A stretch of DNA of 64,000 nucleotides. Origin: Hyaloperonospora brassicae. Taxonomy: Eukaryota > Oomycota > Peronosporomycetes > Peronosporales > Peronosporaceae. Positions 54,478 through 64,000 of the stretch are shown here, piece after piece (within the stretch, counting starts at the first letter, position 1; each line of letters begins with the position of its first letter). Below the pieces are notes generated by a model. That model worked only from the letters and a program-made list of their open reading frames with translations, searched no databases and was not told the DNA's origin. The DNA lies in assembly GCA_947650285.1 (NCBI GenBank), contig CANTFL010000056.1, positions 1 to 64,000 on the forward strand, given 5' to 3'. Position numbers and translations under genes: made by a program.

Positions 54478-55517
54478 TCACCATTTAAATAGATAGCCGA
54501 GCACCCTTGAGCACAAGTCCTGTCGGCGCGGCGGAGGCAGCATGATGTCGGTATCAGTCGGGTCAACCTCCAAGTCCCGCGATCCGAGACTCGGTCGTGT
54601 CTGCGCGCCAAAGTAGCTCGACGTAGGCTTCTCGTCAAGCGCAAGGGCGTCTCGGTCCGACGGGTAGCACTTTTTCACGCCAACCATAATGCTGCTCGCG
54701 AGCGTGCGTCCGTCGTAGCTGAGCGCCTTCTCCGCCTGTAGTCGAGTGTAATAGCGCAGATGCAGCCAATTGCCACCGGTGCTACTCGAGTAGTTCACAA
54801 CTTCACCAACCGACTGAAACTGGTGCAGGATGAACGATCGCGCACTTGGTGGGAATCCAAACACTGTGACCCAATACTGTTTGTCGTGTCCCCACTCCTC
54901 GCTGTGGACGTTCGGGTAGTACGACGACCTCACTGCTGCAGCCCGACGTCGGGCATCGGCCGTTGCTGCAGCTCCATCGTCGTCCATACTGTGAGATGCT
55001 GCAGCAAAGCCAACAGGATCCAGCAGCGACGCCGTCGGTGGAGGCGGTGCGTCTTCGTCCAGCGCATCCGTCCCGTCCGTCGCACGATGTGATGGCGCGT
55101 TTTTGCGTCGACGCGCACCCAACTGGTTCTCGTAGCTGCCGCCACAAGCAAACGGCGAGTCCTCCGGCACTTGGACGCTCTGCTGGAGGTTTCGGTTCAT
55201 CGATAAGCTCTCGGCAAAGCTCAGTCGCTGTTTGGCTTTGGACGAGAGCACATCGGATTCCGAGCGGGATCGGGGAGCGCTTTCCTGGGCCTCGTTTGTC
55301 TTGGGCGCCGATGGCAGAGCCGTTAGGAACGACGGAAAGTATTCGTCGTCTTGGACTGCGGTGAGGGATCGACTGGGAAAAGAGACAGCGAGCACAAAGA
55401 CACACAGAACGAGTTATATACGTGGACAGCATGGTGAGAAAGAGAGCAGTGGGGGGGGTACATGAGAGGGAGCAACTGCAGCCATTGGTTGGCGGCAGAC
55501 GAGTGCACGTACCTCAT
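54478..55517 (-). CDS. Nucleoporin NUP35/NUP53 (MPPN RRM-like domain)
   Basis: This protein joins inner-ring nucleoporins to the nuclear membrane. Two exons: a 5-nt coding exon (55513-55517, ATGAG) and the main exon (54478-55372). The 140-bp intron has donor GTACGT and acceptor CCCAG. Splicing gives MSRSLTAVQDDEYFPSFLTA and 299 residues. The central MPPN fold is seen as YWVTVFGFPPSARSFILHQF, VGEVVNYSSSTGGNWLHLRY and YDGRTLASSIMVGVKKCYPS. The C-terminus ends with a conserved-looking amphipathic helix SRVLGYLFKW, which in the family inserts into membrane. The N-terminal half is disordered and Ser-rich. The tiny first exon is the weakest part; an alternative acceptor 14 nt downstream breaks the frame. 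Confidence 0.9.
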
Positions 55518-57125
55518 GAAGCTGCAGAAGAGGAGGGGCTACTACGTGTCAAGACGGTCCTGGACGACGAACGTATTGGACGGAGTGTATTGGATGGAAT
55601 GTATTGGACGGAGCGTCGTGGACGGACGGTATTCTTCGATAGAGGGAGGAGGCGCAACGACGTTTTGATCGTGGTCGCAAATTCGAGCTCTTTATTTGGT
55701 AGCCACTTATTTTTGCCTGGTTTTGTGTTCCAGTTTGCGTGGACCTTTTTAAAGCGCGACCGAGTTTCGATGGTGACAGGAGAGTGCAGGATTGTGTGGT
55801 CGATTAATGGCGGTCTTTCTTGAGCACGTAGTTGATCGTTTGATGATGGTACGTGCTTTTTGAAAGGGACAGCTGCGTCGATGTTGTGGCCGCTTTGACG
55901 TTTGCCTCGAGCAATTGCGGCAGCGGTCGTCCCGATCAAGAGCTCTTGTAAGGAGACTGCTCGGACGAGTTTAGCCGTGCAACTCGCTCGATGCCATCGC
56001 ACGTGGCAAGCACGGGCCAGTCGAGCCATCATGTGGTGCGCAATGTGCGAGACCAGATGTTCACCGCAGCACATGTGTCTGCGTTCTTTGTCGTTCGAGT
56101 CACCCCACGAGCGGCACGAGCTGTCAAGTGCAGCAATAGTGTGTGTGAAACGTCGTTGTCGCTGGTACCAATGGAAACTGTGCGATGCCGAAGGAATAGC
56201 CATTAAAATTGCACTCGGTAGACGGCCTCCACGGACACGAAGCCAGCATCACGTCCATGCGATGATTGACGGCGGCGAAACATAGCGTGGGCTGATGTCC
56301 TGTAACTGGCAAAGTGCACTGCTCTCAAGTTTTGACGTGAAAGCCCTGGCGAACTCGCAGGTCTGGACGAGATCTACAACTCAATGAGACGTACGCAGCT
56401 TCTCGGACTCATATCGATGCAACGTCTTGGACAGCGACCAGTACGTCTCTGTTCCTACGAGTGGTGACGAGGCTTCAGACATAGCTACAAGGCAACTGAA
56501 ACGTGCGCGACGTCTACTTCTGCTCAGGGAACACGTATGCAATATACGCATCGTGCAGTGTACCTGCGCATCGCTCTTCCGCGTCTCTCCCAGCTCGTGC
56601 GATACCACACGAGCTTAGAGCGTTTGCCTCGCTGCTGGTTTCTCCCCTCTTTTTCTCTCTCTCTCTCTCTCTTGCAGGTCCGACGAAACGTCACAGACAA
56701 CAACAACATCTGCAGCGCAGACCGAGTCCTCCCATTCAACAATCACACGCGCTGGCTGCAACTGGGCCATCGGTACCGTCCGACGTTGACGTTGACGACC
56801 AAATGCGCTCATTGGCGTGTGGTGGCGCTCGTGCGAAAGTCTCCGCCTATCCGGACGCCACGTACATAGACAGAGCCATTTGTCGCAGGAAAAAAAAAAA
56901 AAACACACACACGCACAAGTTGCGGGGTCGACGTTTCGACGCCGTGCGCTGATTGGTCCGTACTAAACCCCGCGGTCCGGTCGTTTCGCGTCCGCACGTT
57001 GGGTTAGAACCTCACGCGCGAGGTTTTTCCCGAGCCCCCAGGACCGTCGCTTTTCCGCGCAGGTCGTGAACATTCCGAAAACGACCGACTTGGCGCCACA
57101 CGTCCCACTTTCGGCGCTCTTCTTC

Positions 57126-57163
<38 letters not shown>

Positions 57164-57188
57164 CCGCGCACGCGTCGCACGTTGCACA
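55518..57188. promoter_or_regulatory. NUP35 and cytochrome c upstream region, no other gene supported
   Basis: A 1.67-kb gap between divergent genes. It contains (CT)n runs near 56654-56674 and, just before the cytochrome c start, 57123-57168, plus a poly-A run near 56890-56903. A 229-codon minus frame (55514-56203) overlaps the NUP35 first exon and shows no motif. The CT tract 20-65 bp upstream of the cytochrome c ATG is in the expected 5' UTR/initiator zone. Confidence 0.4.
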
Positions 57189-57524
57189 ATGGACGTGGCC
57201 GGGGGCAAAGGAGACGCCGCCAAGGGCGCCAAGATCTTCAAGACCAAGTGCGCGCAGTGCCACACGACGAACGCGGGCGGGGCGCACAAGCAGGGCCCGA
57301 ACCTGCACGGCATGATCAACCGCCAGTCGGGCCAAGCAGAGGGCTACTCGTACTCGGCCGCGAACAAGAACTCGGGCGTTGTGTGGACGGACGTGACGCT
57401 GTTTGACTATCTGCTGGCGCCCAAGAAGTACATTAAGGGCACGAAGATGGTCTTTGCCGGGTTGAAGAAGGCGCAGGACCGTCGCGACCTGATTGCGCAC
57501 CTGATTGAGTCCACGAGCGCCTAA
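57189..57524 (+). CDS. CYC: Cytochrome c
   Basis: The soluble intermembrane-space electron carrier between complexes III and IV. 111 residues. The haem-attachment motif CAQCH is at residues 21-25 (Cys21, Cys24, axial His25). The axial methionine is Met87 in [12 protein letters not shown]. Other invariant blocks are [20 protein letters not shown] and the C-terminal helix [12 protein letters not shown]. Single exon with a pyrimidine-rich leader. It converges on RPF1. Confidence 0.97.
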   Translation: MDVAGGKGDAAKGAKIFKTKCAQCHTTNAGGAHKQGPNLHGMINRQSGQAEGYSYSAANKNSGVVWTDVTLFDYLLAPKKYIKGTKMVFAGLKKAQDRRDLIAHLIESTSA

Positions 57525-58129
57525 GCTGTTGGCGGTGGCGGTGGCGGTCGGATGAGTGGCTGTATCGGCACTCTTCGTGAGCAGAAGATGCAGACGGGTC
57601 GCGTAGTTGACGAGCAGGAGGAGGTGGAAGCGCGTCGTGGACCGCTACTGGTTGTCGAGAAGCTGAGGCGCTGCCGGATACGCCCTTTGAGCATTTGGCC
57701 TTTTAGAATATATTTGAACTGCCCTAAAGCGAGTCGGTCTTTGCTCTTTCTCATACGATAGTCGAGTTGGACGCACTGCGACATAAGGACAACTTGGACA
57801 ACGTCTCCTGTTTATGTATCTGCCTGAAGCAATCGGTCGTGCCCTCTCACCCTCTCACATCCGGCGCAGCGCATGACTTGATCTGCGGCTGTCACTTGCT
57901 GTGCAGTTGTCACTTGATAGCAGTTGAAAGTCTTAGCCGAGCAGCTGCACAGTCGTTCGGGAGTTGTGTTGCGATTTCGCAAGTCGTTTTATAGTAGTGG
58001 TGAGTAGTGTTCATGTCTAGAAACTGCAGAGCTACAGCTGCTGATGCAGCACGTGAGAGGTCAGGCCGTTGGTTCGATCAGTGAGCCAAAGCCAATGCAC
58101 TATGCGCACAACGAATTGGTTCGGGCCGC
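57525..58129. other. Intergenic region between convergent genes
   Basis: Shared 3' region of cytochrome c (+) and RPF1 (-), 605 bp, starting with a (GGCGGT)n run. Nothing else is recognised. Confidence 0.45.
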
Positions 58130-59237
58130 CTAGAGATGGAACTTTCGGCGCGACGTGTCGAGCTGGTGCTGCTTGTGGATCCACTCGAACTCGCCAAACT
58201 TCGTGTCGAACGTGCCCTGCTGCAACCAGCGCAGCTTTAGTGTAAAGCGCGGCCCAATCTCTTGCAAACGCGCCTTCTTCTCGTTCTCAAACGTGTAGCG
58301 GTGATGCCGTACAAAGATAAAGTCGCGCTGGTTGTGGAACGTCACGACTTGGTGGCCTTCAAACTCAGGCTGATGCTCATAGAGCGAGCCGAGGAACCGA
58401 CCCACGCGGTGGCCCAAGCGCGTGGAAAAGTTGTTGAGAATCAGCTCGGGCTGGTGGTTCGTGCGTCGGCCGCGTTCCTTGATGCTCTCTGTCAACTTCA
58501 CGTTCGAGACCTTGAAAAACGCCGTCGGACCTTCAGGTAATCTGCTCACGAGCATGCTACACGCCGCAACGACAGCCACAGCCACAGCAACAGCAAACAA
58601 TAACATGAGCAATGACATCCACGTCCACATCGTCGTTGCAGCTGCGATCACAGACAACGTACCCGTTACAGCTCTTGCTCTTCTCCGAGAGCACAATCAA
58701 GTGCGTGAACTTCTTGTTGCAGGCAAACTGCACAATCTCTTTGATGTCAAACGTGCCTCGTTTGTAGTAGAACGAGTTGGGCAGCAGGTCCAGCAGGTCG
58801 TGGATAAAGTGGTAGAGGTCCCCCGACGGGAACGGCCGCGTCGTGACCATGAGCTTCGGCGCTTCTTCGTTGGCAAAGATGCGCGCAAACTCGTCGTCGC
58901 GCTCGTCGGCGTCGACCTCTTCGTCGCCTTCGGGACTCACCATCGTCACCTCCTTCTCCCGCATGCTGTCGATCGTGCGCGGCTCCATCTTGGGCGCCGC
59001 CTCCTCGCCCCTCCCCTCGGCCTCCCGTTGCCGCTGGAGCTGCGTCGCCTTCTTGGCCTCTTTCTTCTCCTTGCGGAACTTTTGCATCACGAGCTGCCGC
59101 TTCATTTTGTTCTTAATGTGCGACGGATTGCGCCGCTCGACGACCGCGTTGCTGCCCGCTGCTGGGCCTGCGCCGTCATCACTGTTCTCCTGCTCGTCCC
59201 GATCCCTTTTCGTCGCTCGCTTGGCCCGAGGCGCCAT
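58130..59237 (-). CDS. RPF1: Ribosome production factor 1 (RPF1, Brix domain)
   Basis: A nucleolar assembly factor for the 60S subunit. Exons 58663-59237 and 58130-58556; the 106-bp intron has GTACGT at the donor and GTGTAG at the acceptor. Joining AAC GG to C ATG gives [20 protein letters not shown]. The product has 333 residues, the normal size. The N-terminal third is basic and charged ([20 protein letters not shown]). The Brix domain (about 125-320) contains [86 protein letters not shown] and [12 protein letters not shown]. The intron interrupts the Brix domain. It is divergent from PEX14. Confidence 0.94.
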
Positions 59238-59454
59238 AGTCGCAGCAGCAGCAGCAGCAGCAGTAGCAGCAGTGGGCACTTGCAGATGGGCGACTGACGA
59301 ACTGACTGGCGCGTAGAGACTGTAGCCACTTGACCCTAAGCGGTCGGAATTAGAGTTAGCTCACGCGAGACTCGATAGCGTCCAGTACCGCTCTAATTCG
59401 TCTGTCGGCGCTCTATTCGCTGTTGGTAGATACACTTAACCGACAACAAACGAC
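59238..59454. promoter_or_regulatory. Divergent promoter of RPF1 and PEX14
   Basis: 217 bp between the two start codons; next to the RPF1 start is a (GCA)n run (about 59243-59275). Confidence 0.45.
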
Positions 59455-61594
59455 ATGCGCGAGGAATTGGTCGAGAATGGGCTCAAGTTCCTCCAGCACC
59501 CGAGCGTTCAGGTACGTCCGCGTCCTCGCGCGGCATCTCGTTGCCCGCTGTGGCTCTCGCGCTTCTGATGCTGTTTGTGCGGTGTGCATTGTCAAGTCGA
59601 CGCCGCTGTCCGAGCGCGCGACGTTTCTAGAAGGCAAAGGGATGACGAAAGAAGAGATTCAGGCGGCGATTGAGCGCCACGAGAAGAGCGGCACAGCGGC
59701 AGCGCCGAATTCGTTGCCACTGCAACAACAGCAGATACATTCGCAACGAGCACAACAAGCAGTGGGTCTCGGAGCGATGCCGACATCTGCAGCAGTGCCG
59801 ATGATGCCATACCGTGCCCAGTATCCGGCCTATGTTCGCGTGCTCTGGACAGTGTCGTCCCTCATTGGTGCCGCTTCGATCGTCACGTTCATTTGGAACT
59901 ACGCAGTCGATTTGGGATACATTCCGTGGCTGGTACGTTACGTTTCGACATGACGTGTGCGTGTGCCTTGAGCTTTGCGTGCTGACACGACGTTCTAGCG
60001 GCCGACTCCGTTGTTGTTAAAGGCATCTGCCGTGCAGGAAGAAAAGGAAAATGCAGCCAAGAAAGATGAGGCGCTGTTGGCGGAGCTGTCGAGTGTAGCA
60101 GCAGCGATTCAGGAGCAGACGAACGAACTGGCGAAACTGACAAGATCGTTGGACGAAAAGGAACGTGATTTGCAGAACAAGACGCTGTTAGATGCGCATG
60201 TGAATAGTACATTGCGTGAGCACGGCAACGCGCAGTCCATCGCGGAGTTGAGGGCTGAGATATCGACGCTCAAAGCACTGTTGCTTGCAAAAAGGACGAA
60301 GAGCACGAGCGACGTGGATGCAAATGTGAAGGCGACTAGTGAAGACGCAACGAGGGAAAGCCTGTCGACTCGTGAGGCTACTGATGGCTCGACCCTAGTA
60401 GATAGACAGAAGCAACAACCTGCTGTGGTATCTCATACGATGCAAAAGGCTGAGCGGATGCAAACGGCGTTGAAGAAGCTTCGTACTGAGGTGAAATTTG
60501 CATGTTCTGCTTGGATGTTCGCGCTTGAGGATGACTAAACTACCACTTTTGACGCAGAATTCGCTGGGCCAGCTCAAGTCGGCAGCGGGCATTCTCAGTA
60601 TGTACGTCAAGAATCTTGTCGAGGTAACGCCACATACTATACTGCTGAGGTCGGTGTTATTGATACATAACAGTTCATATTGCTTGCTATACATGTAGAA
60701 TCCTGATGTGCCCCGGTATCGCCGGATTGCTCCTGGCAACGCAAACTTCAAGCAAAAGGTTGAGCCTCTCAAGGTACGTTCTACCGGGCTCGACTGTAAA
60801 CGCGACCGGACTGCAAACGCACAGCATGTTTGTACTAACGCATTCGGTTGTCCGTTTTGCAGCATCATGAGGAGCTTCTCAAGTCCATTGGATTCGAGGC
60901 AGCAGGTCTGAACCTGGAGTGGAAATGGCACGCGGCGAGCAAATCGACCGGAGCGTTTGATGAGAACATCGCTATCCTGCGTGCACTACTGAAGGCTCTT
61001 CAGTCGCTTGCAAGTGCGGACGCTTGTTCTAATCTATCGCTCGAGGAAATCGCGCACGCGAGTCTGGAAGAGTTCTATGCTCAGCGAGACCAGAAGAGGA
61101 CAGAAACGGCCACGATGAATAGTACGAGTACGAATACTGTCAGCGGCCCCGCCTTTGTCGAGGAGCAGTGTTCAGCGACACAAGAAAGCACCACTGAACG
61201 AATGTTCAGTAGTAGCCGCGTGTCGTCAGATCCCACTTCCACGAGCTTCAATGCGTTCATGGCACGCTTGGAACAGCAGACCAGCGTCAGCAATGCCGTT
61301 AACGCCGGTGGTCTTGAGTCGGACGCCATCCCGACCTCTTCTAGAGTAAAGTCTAGAGACGACGAAGACAAGATGATGCCCGACTCAGCGACTAACTCGA
61401 CCGTGGCGGCTGATGGGCCGTCGTACCCGACGTCATTCAAGGAGGTGGTGGCTTGCATTCAGAAGGGCGAGACGGTGCCGGGTATCCGTGACATTGAGGA
61501 CAAGTTGTCTGTAGATGCGAGTGCGTTGCTCAGCGATCGGATGAAGGCTGGCGAGGCGACTGCAGCTAAGCCTTGGGAGCAACTTCAGGCATAG
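59455..61594 (+). CDS. PEX14: Peroxin 14 (PEX14), peroxisomal import docking protein
   Basis: PEX14 docks the cargo receptor PEX5 on the peroxisome membrane. Six exons: 59455-59511, 59597-59932, 59999-60490, 60558-60623, 60699-60773 and 60863-61594. Introns are 85, 66, 67, 75 and 89 bp, and all joins are in phase (585 residues). The N-terminal receptor-binding domain reads REELVENGLKFLQHPSVQ then STPLSERATFLEGKGMTKEE across intron 1. A membrane segment follows (VLWTVSSLIGAASIVTFIWN, about residue 100-120). A coiled coil spans about 140-240, rich in A-x-x-L-x-x-E. A PEX14-typical segment around NPDVPRYRRIAPGN comes next. The C-terminal third is Ser/Thr-rich with no known domain. Four of five donors are standard GTA forms; intron 3 starts GTGAAA. 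Confidence 0.93.
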
Positions 61595-63070
61595 GTCGAG
61601 CTGGAAGGAGCATGACGAATTGTAGCTGAGGTCGTCGCAAACGGTCCACGAGTCTGGACGTCACGAATAGCTGCGTGGACAGAGAAGGGACAATAAGCTC
61701 GACGCAGGAGGGGCACAGCTCAGTGACGACTAGTTGTCCTCTCTTCACCTGCAAGTTCTGCCAATTTCCGGATGTAGGTATGGTACGCGTTGGAGGTGGC
61801 CACTGTACCCTTCACTCTGGAGTACTTACCATCGATGCTACAGAAGGGGCTCACATGTCGATGTTAGTGCTAAACTGGTGCTCAACGAACTTGGCGGGTG
61901 CAGTCAATGTGTCAATCGCATCGGGTGTTTCGATTGCAATCTGTCTGTCTTTCCAACAACGTGCACCCAATTCTGCGATGTCAAAGTGCACTAATACTTG
62001 CGGGTGAACGACTTGAAACCCGAAGTATACCATTTGCCTTACAAACTGAGTGACTGAGTGACTCACACTGTGACTCACTCTGTGACTGTGTGGTTGCGAA
62101 GGTGGCGACGGTGATAATGATGATGACGACGATGGTGCAGTGTGCCGAGTATTTCTTCCTCGTCTGTCTGCTTCTCTGTAAGATCGGGAGAAGGGCCAGT
62201 TCGAGTCCATAGAGTCCTGCTATGAAATGTCTACGTCAAATTTCTCTTCAAAACCGATATATGCCACATCGACTTGAACGGGTACCACGAAGCGAAAGCG
62301 CACTGCCAGAGCAGTTTGGAAAACGCAAAGTGAGTGACAGAGTCGCGGCGCCGATCCGTCCAATGCGTCCGGTTGAAGCGCGGAACGCACTCGACACGAA
62401 GTCCGCACGTTGCTACCGGTAATAACAACCGACACGCGCTGTCCGAGCGACGTCTCGGCGGCGTCTGAGCGCACTCTGTACGACGTGACGTTGTCAGCTG
62501 AGCGTCTGGTGCACCTCTTTCTAGAACGCCTCGACGCGCGATGGCAGGTGGGACGGACGGACGATCCGATGCTCTGTCGCGATGGGACTCACGAGCTGAG
62601 GGGCATTGAGTGCGGGAGCGAGAGAGACGACGACGTGTGGAGGAGGACCAGAGGCTTCGATGATGGACGGGCTCTGCTCGGTTGGCGCTGTGCATCGTCC
62701 GTCTTGTCGCTGTCGGGAGCGATCGCCCGAGACTTGAGACTGCTCAGCAGGAAAGTGGCTGAGAGACAGTCAGTGAGTTGGGTCGGCCGCGTCCTTCTGA
62801 GTGGGGACAGAGGTACGCGCAGTGTCTATCATATGTGTGCGTTTAAATATGTTTTTTTATTGTCGGGTTTTATCGCTTTTCTACTTTTTCTACTTTGTTG
62901 GCAGCGCCTCGAGCGTCGGGGCCGGTGCATGAGTGGGTTGGGTCGTCGTGCACGGCCAGCCGGTCCCCGCTCGCAGCTTGAGTTAGCTCGCCTGACCTCT
63001 CCTGCAACTGCGGCGCTGGCCGTTTGGCAGTACGACCGGCGCTTTGGCTCACTCGCGTCGCGGCCTTTTC
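61595..63070. other. 1.5-kb gap between PEX14 and the cyclin gene, no gene supported
   Basis: It contains a cluster of short direct/inverted words built on gagtgact and tgactcac near 62046-62092. Long frames here (for example 62410-63288, +) are antisense or low-complexity and show no motif. Confidence 0.4.
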
Positions 63071-64000
63071 TTACAAGCAGCACTTTGACTTTTTCTCGGA
63101 ACAAAACGTGTTTTCGGTGTCGTGACCGCGCTTGCGCGTCAGTCGTCCAGTGCTCGCCACTCGCATCGCTGCTGCGCTTCCCAACAACTTGTCAGCACTT
63201 GAACTATCGTTGGCAACAGGGAAGCTGTCCAGCAGCGATGCAGGCGGCGCAGGAAGCTGTGCCGCCTCGCGGGGACTCTCCACACTGACCTTGACGTGCG
63301 TCTTCACGTCGTGGTCGAAGTCGTGGTCGTACGGTGAACGGCCTTGGCTGCCGCCGCATTCCGGAGACGTCACGCACACGGCGGAGTCCATTGGCGACGA
63401 CACCATAGGAGACGACTGTTCCAGCTCCACGGCATCCAGTTCGGCAAACGATGCGGGGCTTTCGACCAGCTTCGGCGGGTGGAATGCGTAGACTAACTTT
63501 GACAGACCCGCCGCAAGCACGTTCGTTTTGATGTACGGCGCCATGTAAGCGTTGAGCAAGTAGCGAGCCGCATCTAAACAAACGGGAGAACACAGCTTCT
63601 TTAAACATTGCCAGCACTCACAAGACAAGAGAACAACGTTCACAAGCATGCCAATATACCTTGCAAGGTATGAAGCGGAGTTGCCAACACACTCCACCAT
63701 GGCTGACCCTTCGCTGTGCACAGGTCGTCCGGCACATAGCTCTCGTAGAGTCCGGCCAGGTACACGGCACCGGCTGCCAGATCGACCGACTCTAGACGCA
63801 AACACGCGACTGTGTACGCGCTGTCGTTCAAGAACGACCATGCCACCTGCTTGATCTTACTGCTCTGGATCTTGGCCGTGTTTTCACTCAATTGCTGCAG
63901 CCGCACCACTTTGTCCACCTTTTCATTTATGTACTTGTACGGATGCGACAGCGTCAGCTCGTACGCCAAATTGTGCAGCAACGTGCCTTCCATCGAGATA
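63071..64000 (-). CDS. Cyclin-like protein (cyclin K/L/T type), 5' end outside window
   Basis: A transcription-type cyclin, expected to partner a CDK that phosphorylates RNA polymerase II or splicing factors. Visible exons: 63660-64000 (open at the right edge) and 63071-63573. The 86-bp intron has donor GTATAT and acceptor TTTAG. Joining CAA G to AT GCG gives HTLQDAARYLLNAYM. The second cyclin fold is seen in EGTLLHNLAYELTLSHPYKY, KQVAWSFLNDSAYTVACLRL and AGAVYLAGLYESY. The first cyclin box should lie beyond 64000. The C-terminal ~130 residues are Ser/Pro/Asp-rich and end in basic/Cys residues (SEKKSKCCL). Subtype is uncertain. Confidence 0.82.

Noticed and set aside
55514..56203. 229-codon minus-strand frame upstream of NUP35
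   Set aside because: Covers the NUP35 start and promoter area in another frame, with no motif and no plausible splice link.
62046..62092. Cluster of gagtgact/tgactcac words, considered as a CRISPR-like or iteron array
   Set aside because: Units overlap and are only 8-10 bp with no regular spacers; a simple-sequence region.
62410..63288. 292-codon plus-strand frame
   Set aside because: Overlaps the cyclin's last exon in antisense and is low-complexity elsewhere; no domain seen.

Overview
The window looks like nuclear DNA of a plant-pathogenic oomycete (Peronosporales: a Phytophthora or downy-mildew type). The grounds are a canonical secreted RXLR-EER effector, a PH-domain/MAP-kinase fusion, chromodomain Ty3/gypsy and APE-type LINE retrotransposons, very short intergenic distances between GC-rich housekeeping genes, and short introns that nearly all start GTACG. 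The species cannot be fixed from the sequence alone.

Layout. (1) 1-11.7 kb is young mobile DNA: the 3' part of an intact two-ORF LINE (1-5.73 kb), then a Ty3/gypsy chromovirus with identical 175-bp LTRs (6118-11307). A ~385-bp segment carrying a small secreted, RXLR-like gene lies on both sides of the gypsy element as a direct duplication. (2) 11.7-29.7 kb is a gene-free, AT-richer graveyard. It holds a decayed sister copy of the same LINE (about 16.4-22.75 kb), a Copia relic (23.4-23.9 kb), an antisense gypsy relic (25.6-26.8 kb) and isolated LTR-like termini. (3) 29.9-64 kb is a gene-rich island of conserved housekeeping genes: cysteine synthase, PH/SnoaL-like/C2-like/MAPK fusion, PAT1, PIG-S, PEN-2, SEC13, a type II glycosyltransferase, CHMP4/SNF7, mitochondrial uS9, MPC2, NUP35, cytochrome c, RPF1, PEX14 and a cyclin running off the right edge. 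One RXLR effector (50030-50413) and its 3-kb repeat-rich flank interrupt the island. This sparse/dense contrast is the known 'two-speed' oomycete pattern.

The genes do not form one pathway. They serve mRNA decay, GPI anchoring, intramembrane proteolysis, COPII/nuclear pore, ESCRT-III, mitochondrial translation, pyruvate import and electron transport, ribosome biogenesis and peroxisome import. Several pairs are divergent with 180-370 bp between starts and probably share promoters.

Most notable observations: the giant flanking duplication around the gypsy element without a normal target-site duplication; a GTACGT..GCAG stretch of only 10 nt inside PIG-S whose removal restores the frame exactly; an SEY rather than TEY activation motif in the PH-MAPK; and single-base disruptions in cysteine synthase and the gypsy RNase H, both in homopolymers, that look like assembly indels. 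Exon structures were worked out by hand from splice signals and reading frame. Family names come from recognised motifs, not from a search.
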